Shown here piece after piece: positions 11,401-24,600 of a stretch of 64,000 nt of DNA (positions are counted from its first letter, which is position 1; each line of letters opens with the position of its first letter). Position numbers and translations under genes: made by a program. The notes under the pieces were generated by a model. That model saw only the letters and a list, made by a program, of their open reading frames with translations. It was not told where the DNA came from and searched no databases. Origin of the DNA: Hofstenia miamia. Its lineage: Eukaryota; Xenacoelomorpha; Acoela. The stretch spans positions 1,472,155-1,536,154 of the forward strand of contig SCFE01000039.1 of NCBI GenBank assembly GCA_004352715.1, read 5' to 3'.

Positions 11401-14400
11401 TCCTTTGTGAGTTCTTTTTTGAAAGGAAGAAGGGCTAGATGTTTTAAACGATTTGTTGCCATCGATTTTCGAAATTCCGTCAATACACGGTTTACAGTGC
11501 TAAAAAGTCTCTATGAGCTTGTCTGCTACTAACTGTTTCATCCACTAAAATTATGCCCGCTCCCACATTTCTTATATAAATGTAACAGCATGAACTGCTT
11601 GATGCAAAATAACGAATAATAATGATGTTGATTTGGCGGGTAAATAAATATTAGTAATGTTAAAAATCTAGCCAATCAGTGGTTAATTGTAATTCGTAAT
11701 CATTCACTTGTTATAATTCCTTCATGTTTAAATACCGGTATTCGAGTGTAGAAATAAATTCAAGCCCAATTCAGGTTAAATTTAACGTGTAGCGGAATTC
11801 TTGTTAATTGCATATTAAATTTGATTTGAAAGTTATTTAAATAGGGCCATTGACCATTTATTTATCTTNTGTTATTTATATTTGCAAAATGTTCGAGGTG
11901 GCCCATCACATAATGACAAGGAATTTAAATGTTTTATTTTAATACCATTTTATGTGTTTATGTTTTATGATTTGATTTCTTTTCTTGCATTTGCAGAATT
12001 TGGCTTGGCAATCTTATTGTTCAATTTCTGTTGATGATATCAACTGGTTTTGACCACATGAAGTTTGTCTTTTTCAGCAGGTATAAAATCTGAAGTGTAC
12101 ATGTACAAATGTGTATTACGAAAACAGTCTTACATTTGAAATCTATTCAGAGGCCTATATCTTTCTAATACTACAATTATTGTGATTGTTCTTTAACTGT
12201 GTGTTCAATCATTTTAAATTAAATCTGCTATAATTCCATATACAAATTGTATTTGGCTACAAAGTAGTTCAGAATTTGCAAAGTGATGTAAGTTAATTAG
12301 AATAATTATAAGAATTCATGATTATAATAACTGCTCAACATAGAATGGGGCTAAATTTATTTCCACAAATGTTTTTTATAATTGAAAGTAGCTGTTCTAA
12401 AAGATCTCATTTTGAAAATTATTATAAAATAATTGGCACCCACGACCTCATTTAATGAATTTGTATCGCCTTAGTGATGTATATTTTAAAATTTGGAAGT
12501 AAAATAGTTTCATTAAAGAATGCATGTGATGACTTTCGCTTAATCGACAGGCGAAAGTAATGATCGCTGTTTGACGTTTTGACGAGTTGAACGAGCCACA
12601 TTTCGACGGAGCTTTCGGCTCCAGACTGGGCGTCGATGAAAATTGGCAGGTGTAGCTATATTTGACCAGTCATGTAACATTCGCTATGCATAGCAATTTT
12701 CAATTGTTTAAGATAAGGAACATATATTGTTTTATAGTTTTAAAAGTTTATTATAATTCTCAATTCGTTGGCTTTTATCATGCCTAACTGCTGATCCTAC
12801 AAAAACTAATCTCGTATTTATTTCTAAATACTTTAGGTATTTTGTGGAGGGTTTTGAAAAAGCTTTTTAAATTATGTTCCATTGAAGAAATTTAATACCT
12901 CTGTATTGAAATGTATTTTAAGTCTAACCCAAAAGCAGGGAGAATGCTGTATTATATTGAGGTAATGTTGGTGTAAAATAAATGGGTTTATTGTGTCGTT
13001 AACTCAGCTTAAATACGATTTTGCATTAATGAAACTTTTTAAAATTTCAATTCAATGTGTTTTATATCTATGCTAATAGGAAAGGACGATGGCATTGTAG
13101 AGCTTTCACAATGCACTAATACGATTATAATGAACTTAGTGTTGACAATAAAACAGCTGGTAAGGCAACTTTCCCAAATGCATATTTTATTAATTCTTAA
13201 ACATTTTAAAATTTGCTTCAGTGTCAACCACCTAACAGCCTGAATAAAATTCTCAAATCAATTTTCAACCTGCGTTATTACTACTTTTATTTAATTACTA
13301 GTATTCCAAACCGAAGATTTTTTGACCTTATTTTCTAACTGACTTGCTTTGCGGTTTTATTTTAACTTTCGTAGAGTCAATTAAGTTTTAAGCAAACTCA
13401 CAGGAAATTAAATTTATTTTCTTTCTACGCTTTTTTGAAGTTACTTCCCAAATAAATTACTAAATGAAATCTATTTAAATTAATGCTACTCAGTGATTAC
13501 AACCACTTACCATGACTATTATTTCTTACCTGTTTTCGTAATTTTCAGGGGTTCAAATGGGGACACATCATAATCGTGATTTGAGACTTAATTTATACTT
13601 TAACGTTTCTGGTTAGAAGTTAACAACAAGTTGGAACACAACGTTTAATTCTAAGAAGGATTGTGTTGAATATAATTTTTTTGAAATTCAGCGAAGCCCC
13701 GAGCGGTTGAACATAAATTCTGAAAAAATTACCATCTAATTTACTTTTTTTCCAAATGGCTTGGCATCATTTAAAAAAATGAATTTTTTACCAAACAGTT
13801 TAATTTTTCAAATTGAATAAATTCTGGTGAAGGCCCCGTGAGTATAATTATTTATTTTCATTCTTTCATTTATCAAAATATTATCGAAATTCCCTACTAA
13901 GATGGACTGATGAATTATATCTTCAAATACATGCTCCCGTTTTTATCGCGTAATTATCTTCTTTTTGTAGTTTTTCCGACACGCTCTCAAAATGATTACA
14001 GCACCGGCAACGCAACTACAAGAAATCGTATGTTGTATTAAAGATAATAAATCATACAGGTTAATTAGCATCAAGCATTGTGGCTTAAAGTTTATTCAAG
14101 TATTTTATGTTTTTTACGGATGATTAGTTCGAAATGAGCTCGCTACTCTTTGCCCATCCGCTAATTAAGGGCCGGCCTAATACGTATCTCTTGTAATAAT
14201 ATGCTATTGAACAAAACGTAAACGAAGCGTGTCATGCGCGTCGAGTTTTGGCCCTCTCTTTCTATAATTACAGTCATCGATCAAATTGTGTTTTGATAGC
14301 ATTTAGCGTTTGTAATTTAATACATGTATTTTATTTTGTTATGTTCACACGTGTGTTTTTATTGAAGTTTTTGGAGAAGAATACACTCTTCAAACCTATA

Positions 14401-16160
14401 AACCTAACTGTTGCATTAAAAATATTGCCGATGAAATTTGATCAGTGGTTCTCTTAGCCCCCAATGTTGCGCATAGACCTTGGCCGTGCCATGGACAAAC
14501 AAAAATCCGCGATATAGCATACAAAACTCCTGACAAAGTTTAGACAAAAATCCCCACTGTAGCGCACAAAAATTCTGACAAAAATTTGGACCAAAATTGC
14601 CATTATAGCATACCTTTTCTATGTACTCATCTCTCATATTCTCAACGCAACTTTGACTCTGCTATTTTTCATTTTTCAGGCGGTTTTTTAAAAGACTTTG
14701 ATCACAAATTGAAAAATATATTTTATAATATTTGCTAGGGTCTTCTCTAGGTGAAAACTCCTTGAAATTCTTCAAATTGTGTGCTTTGTCTCTACTCACT
14801 ATAGTCTTGCAGGTTATTTTCCCATTTTTGAAGAATATACGCGCGTAGTTTCGTTAATCGCAGATGATTCAAATATGGATCTTTCAATATTTATCTATAG
14901 GCACTCGGTAGAACTTTTGTAAATGGAAAGTGCAAAGTAGATAAACTAGTGTTTGTTTTTGGTAAAAAGGCTACGTGTGATGTTTATTACCGGACTCTAA
15001 TTCGCTTAAGCGGTGAGATTATTCGCCAAAAGCCCATCAAATCGCTCAGATTCCCGCAATCAATACCACCGCGTTGCTGCCCGAGGACAGTTGCCAACAT
15101 TGTTCATGTGCCAATAAATTACGGATAAATTAGTCCTGATTAGCGCCGTGTGGGGTCAATTGCCTCTTTTAAACTCTACTTGTTTCTGCGGATTTCGCAT
15201 TTTATTTTCACTATGCTAAATATTTTTTTATAAATGAACATAAATTAATTTTCATTTTCAAAAAAATGAAGTAATTTGCATCAATATTTTTAAAAAATAA
15301 TTTTATTTTTGTTAAAACACTAAAAACGATTTTCGGTGTTACAATTTCACGCCTGTCTTTTCGATTTTAAGTGTAATGGTTTGACAAGATATAAATTCAT
15401 TCAATAATTCGACTATTTCTGAAGAATAACGAGTTTTGTTTTTAAGTGAGTGGTTAAATTTAATGTCTAACAAATAAATCTGAGAAAATCCAACTATGGG
15501 AAATGGAAATATTGTTTAGTGGAAAATAATTTTATTCTGACAGTAACTTCTGAATTTGGTCTGAAGATCGATTTTAATTGATTGAAATTTTAATTTTATT
15601 CCCCCTCCCAAAATGTAATATCTTACAGCAATTCATTCATGCCTTACTTGTATTTTAAATTCCCCAATTATTTTCATTTGTGCTTATTTCTAAATTATTG
15701 TCTAATCTCAGCCCAATATACCAGTCTTTACTTTGCAAAAACAAATACATTCCAGGAGTTTATTTAACAACATGGGCCAAACTGCTAAAGGTAACGATTG
15801 AATTTCAGTTTTTACCAACATAAATCNTAAACAGAATTCGGGCTACAAATGTGGAGTTGGGGCCAATCTGACTCGGGGTCCTTGGTAGCCTTAATCTCTG
15901 TCCAGATATCTTGAATGTCCTGTAATGTCTGTGCACTTTGAGCGAATGCAAAACTGACCCTCATGTNAAAAATGAACGAAGCATACATAATTCTATTAAA
16001 AGTTATTTAGAAAATGCATGTAATAATGTATATCAAGTGTAGCTTTAATAAAATTGCTTACCGCACTATTGTTATAAAAAGCCAAAGCTGGTTTATCTCA
16101 TTTCAAGTAAACATATGAGAATCTTAAGCCTCAGTATATTTACGTCTTAATACACACCCC

Positions 16161-16215
<55 letters not shown>

Positions 16216-16378
16216 NNNNNNNNNNNNNNNNNNNNNAAAGGTAACGATTGAATTTCAGTTTTTACCAACATAAATCCTTACATAAATAAATTTCATTGTA
16301 TAACGTGTGAATTACAGGCTCAAGGAACATATTTTGGCTCTATCCAACTCAATTACTTCTAATTATATATATATATTT

Positions 16379-16431
<53 letters not shown>

Positions 16432-18999
16432 TATATATATATGTATGTGTAGTTTGTGTGTATATGCTGCACATATACGATAGAAGCATTGATTAGTGTG
16501 TGAGTGTTTATGATAGAATCCTGACTATACACATTTTTAAACTTAATATTTGATTTCATTGAAAACATTATTTGTAGCAGTTTTTTCAAAAAATGCTTCT
16601 TCTTCGACTTGTAAACAGTTTTTTAGTTGTTAATTATTAATATTTTCGAACTAAGTTCAAAACTGGATAACCTAGCAGTTGTGCTAATTAGTCATACAAC
16701 TATTATATATTATAAAAAGCAAATTATCGGTTATATTTAAGAAAGTTAATGAAAATTCTGGCACAATTTTCCATCAATATTTATTCTTACAGTCAAGTTT
16801 CTTTATGTCTTATTGTTGCTTTGGCTAGCCTGCTGTTTTCATTTTCTATGATTTGAAGTTTTGCCAATATTGGACAATGTTATCACAGTTTAATTCACAT
16901 CATATACGTACTAGATATGAGTGTTTGCTCTACCCTGGAAAAACAGAAAGTATATATGCAGTAAGAAAATATGTACAATATTTAAATGAATGTGTGCTAT
17001 ACATTTTAATAATTTTTTCTTCACAATTATTGGGCCTAGGGTAGTATAAGTACTGTGAAATATATTTTCAATATTTTCTGCTTATTTAGGGATTCTGACT
17101 GCTAGTCTTCTTTTCTAATCAAAGCTTTCCTAAAATCACTAAAAACAGAAGTAAAAAGTTTCAAAGAGCTTTTCGTCTAGTCGAAATAATTATATTTTGC
17201 TGAATCTAATCTATATAGTTTTTTATTGCATGTTTAAAAACTGATTATCTTCATCTAAATCGTATTAATCAAAAATCATATTATCTCATGTGGAAGCTGA
17301 CGTTAATTTAGCTTGTAGGCAATCATAGGGTTCTCTTTTATGTTTCAATTTATTAAAATATAAATTAATTTTTTGGCATTTTACGGTGTAAGTTGCGGAT
17401 AATTTCTTCAGTGAATTTTCGCTAATCCTTTGAAGCTCAAAAACGAAATTCTTTGTGTAGAGACAGACAGTCCAATGACGTTTTCGTCTTTTAAGCGAAG
17501 TTGATTATCAAACATTTAGCAGCATTTGATTCAGTAGCTCTTACCTTAAATTGGCACACGTTATGAATGCTTCTTTAACGTTCAAAGGCTACTTAATCGA
17601 CTCTAGAGTAAAGAAGAATAAAAGTCTTTATATTTATATAAAAGTAGGGTTTGATTCCAACTTGAAAATTGTTTATCCTTAATGAAGAAGAATCCATACT
17701 GTGTGAAAAGTCAGACTGTCTGAAAATTATTTATGCAGTTGTCTTTGCTTCAAAGATACTCCCATTTTTGATCCAAATAAACAAATTAGGGGCCTTCGAT
17801 GAGTAATTACTAATTTGCGACATTACTCAACTTTATATTGGTTAGGAGTTTTTGTATTTATTTGTTAAATTCCGTGGCGCCTTTTTGACTAATTTTTTTT
17901 ATATCATTAAATACTGACCTATTTTTGCTTTCAAACAAAGACGGCCAATTACATTTGGTTTTCAAATATTTGGCTTGTTCTTGTGGACAACTGCAAACGC
18001 TTAACAGTTTAAAGAAAAGTGAATCTGTATTTGACAATTTAATATAATAAAATCTATTTATTTTAACAGAATTTCTTCCAAGCTTGTTTTTTTTACACAC
18101 TCATTTGGTTACATTTTCTCATTACTTTAACATTGGCATATAATTTTACCCTGTCTAAGCGAATATGTGAAATCCCCCATTATAGTTATTGTAAAATTTA
18201 AATACATTAGAAATTATGTATTATTATCGGAGTCTCTCATATTTATTAATTTACCATTAATTAATATAGCATTGTTGTTTTTGTTGTTGAATTGTTATGG
18301 TTATTAGTATTTTAAATTTTTCTGAATATTTTATTCAAATCTCAAATATAGAAAGGAAAATTTCCGCAATTTCCTGTAAACATGATATCATAAGTATGTG
18401 ATCACTTTAAGTGAAGGTTTTAATGAAACGCAATTCTCTTCAAGATAAAGTTACCGGAGGTAATCACTTTTACTAGCTCAATTGTAAGGTTGATAAATTA
18501 ATGTGTTTATATGAGTTATTTTTCAAAAAACAACTTTGTTCATATTTTAACATCAATGCAATTATCAAGTTTTTTTTAGTATGAGGTGTGTTAGTTATTT
18601 TTTAATGACATCGCTACAAAAAGACAGCCATTGTTCTTAGTCAATAATCATGCAGATTTCTTGAGAAAATGTCCAATGAAATAAACTTAATCCGCCGAAG
18701 TCAAATTACAATTTTCATACCTAGTTTAACTTACATCGAGGACCTTTATTCTGTTCATAATCATGAAAAAATAGACTGGCATTTACTCCATCATGTTACA
18801 CTCGAGTCGTTGTCGAATTTCGTTACGATCTACTGAAAACTACGCTTGCCATGGTTTGTCCGAGCAAATGGGAGCCGAAATAAATGTTTATTTCTTGCAG
18901 TTAAATTTGTTTTGAAGCTTTCCAAGTAAGGACATAATAGATTAGAAGACAGTGTTCAAATCTTCGCATACCGCTCCATAACTTGCTTCTTGATTTTTG

Positions 19000-19034
<35 letters not shown>

Positions 19035-21615
19035 GTACTGAGGCTTGAAATATTAGAATCGTCAAGCACAATTAAAAAATTAATCTGGTTTCAATTGTTG
19101 AGAGTAATCGTTAGTATAATCAATGATGTAAATAGTAAATATACGTTTTGATTGTTTTCGATTATTCCGTGTAGTCTTATTCAATTGTGATGAAATTAGT
19201 ATAACATAAATATTTATTTTAATAAAAATTCACATTGGATGATAAAACATTGACAATAATACACCAATACACAAAAATTATAGGTTTCATTCTTCAACCT
19301 TTTTGGGACTGCGTGACCTCACACTATAGTATTTCACTGAAAAATTTCATACTCAATGTGTAACTCATAGACTTATAGACTTGCGCTTATGGATCTCAAA
19401 TTTCCTAAAAACATAATTTTCCATTATGTAGTAATTTATTGCTGTAAATATTGTTTTAAAAATATTTTTTAAAAGAACGTCAGCCAATTATCACAATTCT
19501 CTTATGGCAATTAAAATTTTTCCCTTCAATAAATTAGCGATGACCTTTTTGTAACAGAAAATGGTTGCGGGTTTCACTTCCTGGGGCTCAGCACCCTGCG
19601 ACATCAAGTCTCAAATGTTTTCCTTTCGACGCATATTTATAGCCAATCAAAACGTATTCGTTAATTATCAACCAATAAAATTATTAGACTTGCGGTTTAA
19701 CTCTGGGCGAAATGATTATCCTCGAAAGCGTCAGAAAATTCGGCGACGTTTTGGCGTCTCGCTTGTTTGGCGGTCATCCGCTCTGAAGAAATTAGACAAG
19801 ATATTGATTGGTCACCGTCAATTAATCACCCTCCACTCATTTATTACCATTCACACATCTTAATTCATTGAGACAGAATTTTTGCTTTGAATTAATGTGT
19901 TTGTAATTGACTAACTACCTTCGCGATCGGCAATGATTGATTATCCATACTAATCAATTGGCAACGTTTAACCTTTACACTTAAGCAATGGCAGATCTTT
20001 TATATTCTAAACTTTTCTGAAGTTAGACAAGGCGACCCTTAAGTGTCGCCTTGAATTAGAATGGTTTTATGTTTTATCCAAGTAATTTCTTATTTTATTT
20101 GCAAGCTCTATCTATTCTACATGTAATTACGTTAATGTGGATCATCAATTTTTATGTTGATGGACAAAACTAGTGTTTTGCCACGCAATTGATACGTATA
20201 TTCTCAAAATTATCTAGAAAATAATATCTGAATAAACCCTAATGCCTGAATAGGGATTTTTTATCCATTACCTTGTTTTTTCATCAAATCAATGTGAACT
20301 TATTAGTGTTCCAAGTTCCAAAAACTATATAGCAAGGGCACATCAAAAATCAAAACTCAGGCTTCATTTTCTTAAGAAAATCTGTTTATCATCGTTTTCA
20401 GTGTCTAGAATGCTCGTAGTGGGCAATTAGAAAAATACATTTAGTTGCCCATGAATATGGATTCTTTTTTGTTATTGTTAGACCAGTTTTCGAAATACCA
20501 TCTTCATTCGAAACAGTTTAACAAAAATGCTCAGATTCCAATGGCATTTTCTAAGATATATGAAATCGACGATAAAATGTAAATGAAAGAGGAGGCACTT
20601 CGCTATCAAGCAGTACTTTCAGATTTTGGATACTTATATTAGTTCTTGAGTTATAAGCGTATAATTTTTTTCAACAGCCACATATAACCCAGGTACTTTT
20701 AGAATTTGGGATGACTTCTAAACAAAGCAGAGACTAGCACTGGTTAGAGAATTGTCTCCTCTGTCATTTTCATCTTTAATTCGTACCTTGTCGTTAATCC
20801 GTCCTCGCGTCCCTTTGCGTGAATTCAGAAGTCCCGACTTCTATGACGGAAAACTGCAAGGCTCGCATGAACGGACCTTGAGTGTTCTATTTACAGAAAA
20901 CAGTTACCATGGGCTTTTGCCCTTTCACTATCTGAACATTTAGGATATATGAATAATTTGGAAGTTTTTGACAAAATCGAATTTTCCATTGAAAAAAAGT
21001 TAAAATGTTCATGTTTTAAGCCCAGGAATAATTTTTAACTCAAATTTCCACAATAAGATAGGCACACTTTCCCATATTTATGTCCAAATCCCAAGATGTC
21101 CACATTTCCAAATAGGCTTTGAAACTTTGTTTGAAAATCTGTATTTTTATAGATATATTTGGTAATTACTGACCAGGTGATTTATATGTTAAGTATATAC
21201 TGTATATNNNNNNNNNNNNNNNNNNNNNNNNNNNNNNNNNNNNNNNNNNNNNNNNNNNNNNNNNNNNNNNNNNNNNNNNNNNNNNNNNNNNNNNNNNNNN
21301 NNNNNNNNNNNNNNNNNNNNNNNNNNNNNNNNNNNNNNNNNNNNNNNNNNNNNNNNNNNNNNNNNNNNNNNNNNNNNNNNNNNNNNNNNNNNNNNNNNNN
21401 NNNNNNNNNNNNNNNNNNNNNNNNNNNNNNNNNNNNNNNNNNNNNNNNNNNNNNNNNNNNNNNNNNNNNNNNNNNNNNNNNNNNNNNNNNNNNNNNNNNN
21501 NNNNNNNNNNNNNNNNNNNNNNNNNNNNNNNNNNNNNNNNNNNNNNNNNNNNNNNNNNNNNNNNNNNNNNNNNNNNNNNNNNNNNNNNNNNNNNNNNNNN
21601 NNNNNNNNNNNNNNN

Positions 21616-21650
<35 letters not shown>

Positions 21651-24600
21651 TGCTAATTTGCGTTTATTGTTCAATATTTTAAATATTAATGTAAATTGCT
21701 TCTATAAAGATGACTTTGAAGTGAGTTATTTTTACATTGCATAAAATTCGACATTTATTTTAAAGAGTTATATTTAGCATTTATGTTTCTGTATTTTTAG
21801 CTCTAATGCTTTTCATGTTTAAATTCATAGACTACATATAATAAATTGCTGATAACCTAAAATTAAAAATTTTCGGTATTTTTGGCATCACTCTTAAGAT
21901 ACGGTCATTGATGTTTTTATCTCTCTTTAATTATATTTCTAAGACTTGATTGCTGATAAGAAATTTCGAGATTTAAAGAACTTTTGTAGTATTTTCTTAA
22001 GTAATAATAATAATCATAATAATAATATTAATAATAATATCCAAGAAGTGTTATCTTGATTTGGGTTTAGATTAGACGCTTAAACGTATTTGGTTCGCGT
22101 TTTGCATTTACTTCTAGATCAGAAAATTAATTAATTATTATTCTAAGCATAAGATAAGCTGCAAATTGAACTATCTAAGTATTGTAGTTTTTAGTAGCCT
22201 AATAATTGAATTGATATTTGTTGTATTTATTTATTATTTTGACTTCTTATCGTCATTTGTCTCACAAGTTAAAAATTTTTGTACTTTTTTTGTTCATAAC
22301 CCCACAAAATTTGGTTTTGCTCAAGGACATGTCCTAGGTTTTACTTGAAATTCATAAATTTATTGTTACATATACACAAATTATATTGAGTTTCAAGAAA
22401 TTTTTTAACTTTAGTTCCATATATTTTATATTTATCACAATTGAATGGCTAAATATTTATTTTACAAATTGTTTTTAACAAAAAAGGTTAGTAGGCAGCT
22501 TCGGTAGATTGTTAACAAATACTAAGGATGAAGTTGTTTCCCGATTATAATAGGATGCGATTGCAATCAAATACTGACGATTATTTCCTATAATTAACGT
22601 TATCGCCTAACAAAGAGTGTTTTATTGGAAAACAAACAAAAAACAATTGATTTATTATAAAATTTGTTTCTGAATGTTTCGAAATTGTTTGGTGGCCTAG
22701 TGAATTGCTTGTGCCGCTGATATCAGTACAATTTCATATTAAACAAAAATTGTTTTCTTTTAATTGCAGATTGCATTTTGCTATTTATTTTGGTACACAT
22801 TAGAAATCACTTCATTAAATTGCAGTTACCACATGTATCCTACATTCACTATATTTTACATAATATGTATGGACGAAATTTTTAATATGACCCAATGGCA
22901 TCGACATCCCTGGTTGAATGTATCGTGGTTTCGGTGTTTCAACGAGGCACTGGCTCTTTGAAAACAGAAGACATGCATGTCTCAGGCTATTACTGAGCCA
23001 ATTATAATTTAGAATTCCAATGTTTTCGTGCTGGCATCAAATGAATACATGTATATAATAGCAGCAAGGCTTTTATTAAGTAAAATGCTGCCAATAATAA
23101 TTGTAAATGACAATTTAAATACATTGTTCATATCACAAGTATTTCACGATTTGTAGAAATTGATAATATAAAAATTTCTGCATAATGTCGACTAGGTTTA
23201 CTATAATTTTTTATGATGATTATTAAAAAATGCATGTGTGTGAAATATACTGTTTAGAAACTCCAACATTCCTTATTGAGCCAACAGATATGTACGTCAT
23301 GCATGACCTAGCGGTAGTTTTGAGATGTTCCGCCAAGAATGTCATCATCATTAAATGGATGTAAGTAACTTTTTTCTTATTTTGCGATTAATATCTCGCA
23401 TGTAAATCCAGAATTTTTTCCCAAACAATTTCATTAAATTAAATGGAATAAACAACCCCGGACATTGAATAGGTATATATAAAGATTGTAAGCAAACAAA
23501 TATTATTTTATTCAATTTTGCTTCCATCCGCCACAATCACAGTTCAATTCTAGCACGGAATTAGCGTAAAGTTCTCGCTCTAAGTCCAACAACACTGGTT
23601 TTTGATAATCCATCAACATTTGTCTGAACTATGGTCCACACAAAGTAATCCAGTACATTCAGATCTGGTTAGTTAGGTGGCCGCGTTTGTGAACCAATGA
23701 AGTAAAAGACTCTTCTGTGCAAGAAGTGCTGAGTCCTTCTCGATCCATGTTAAGGTGCAGTCTTGAACGTAAGCAACATTGTTCAGTCCAAATTGCTGGT
23801 TGATTCAGGGCAAGAAAACATCCTTTAGAATCTTAATATACTCCTTTGTATTGATCCTTTGCTCAGCTTTAAAGAAATGTGGCGGCATCATAGTTCCATC
23901 ACTTGCCACCACCCTAAAACCATCACGCTGGTTGGGTACTTTTACTAAAATACAGAAGGCACATGAATCGCTGGCGTTCAGTCTTTCCAGACTGCTTGAA
24001 GTATTAAAAATGTCATACACGATAAGGAAACCAGTTTAGTGATCTTGACAATATTTGAGTCCGAATACCCGACACGAGCAAGAACAATGAATGCTGATAA
24101 ATTCTGTTGTTCCATTTAATGTAGGCCGTTTAGAGCATTGCTTTTATTAAATATACACTATCGATATGTAATTGGTAATGGACTTTTGTGATATAATATG
24201 AATTAGTCCATGCACAAATGAATACAAATGCTTTTTAAATATTAAAGTACTATAAAATGTTTGGTAATTTTTTCCTGATTTATCTGCAAGACCCTGATAT
24301 TAAAACTTTTTATTTACTAGACAATCTTTGGAGTTAATGTTATTTCAGTTTATATTTCAGTGGATCATTTAGATACATGATTTTTTAGTTTTTCATTTAA
24401 GAATATTTATTTAATCATGCTTAAAACAAAACTAATTACAAAACCCTAACATTGATATTTATAAGCAAAAGGTTATGTCTATTTTTTACCTGTCACATGT
24501 GGAGACTAAATAATTACTGATTAATTTAATCAATTTTTGATGTCCCATTTACATTTTAATTAAAGCAAATCATGTAAGTGTTTTTCATTTAGGTCAATTT

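Larger units (their letters stand above)
6685..13970. other. unc5 intron 1 (predicted)
   Basis: About 7.3 kb without supported exons. It holds an AT microsatellite (7742-7781), an (ATT)n tract running into an N gap (8417-8792), a homeodomain-site-rich island (9100-9440), an hAT transposase relic (9660-10087) and its repeat copy (11283-11868), and two small GC-rich hairpins near 12532-12622. The remaining sequence is AT-rich with no recognisable content. Confidence 0.5.
14028..23257. other. unc5 intron 2 (predicted)
   Basis: About 9.2 kb. It contains a 45-bp minisatellite-like stretch (14497-14612), a GC-richer island (14990-15180), a 139-bp block between single Ns (15828-15966), AT microsatellites and N gaps (16168-16236, 21208-21648), another island (19555-19863), a 26-nt palindrome (20028-20053) and a diverged repeat (22760-22900). 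No further exon could be supported. Confidence 0.5.

Noticed and set aside
19561-19863. 100-codon frame in a GC-richer block
   Set aside because: No domain, signal or splice context; composition looks regulatory. Kept as a finding, not as a gene.
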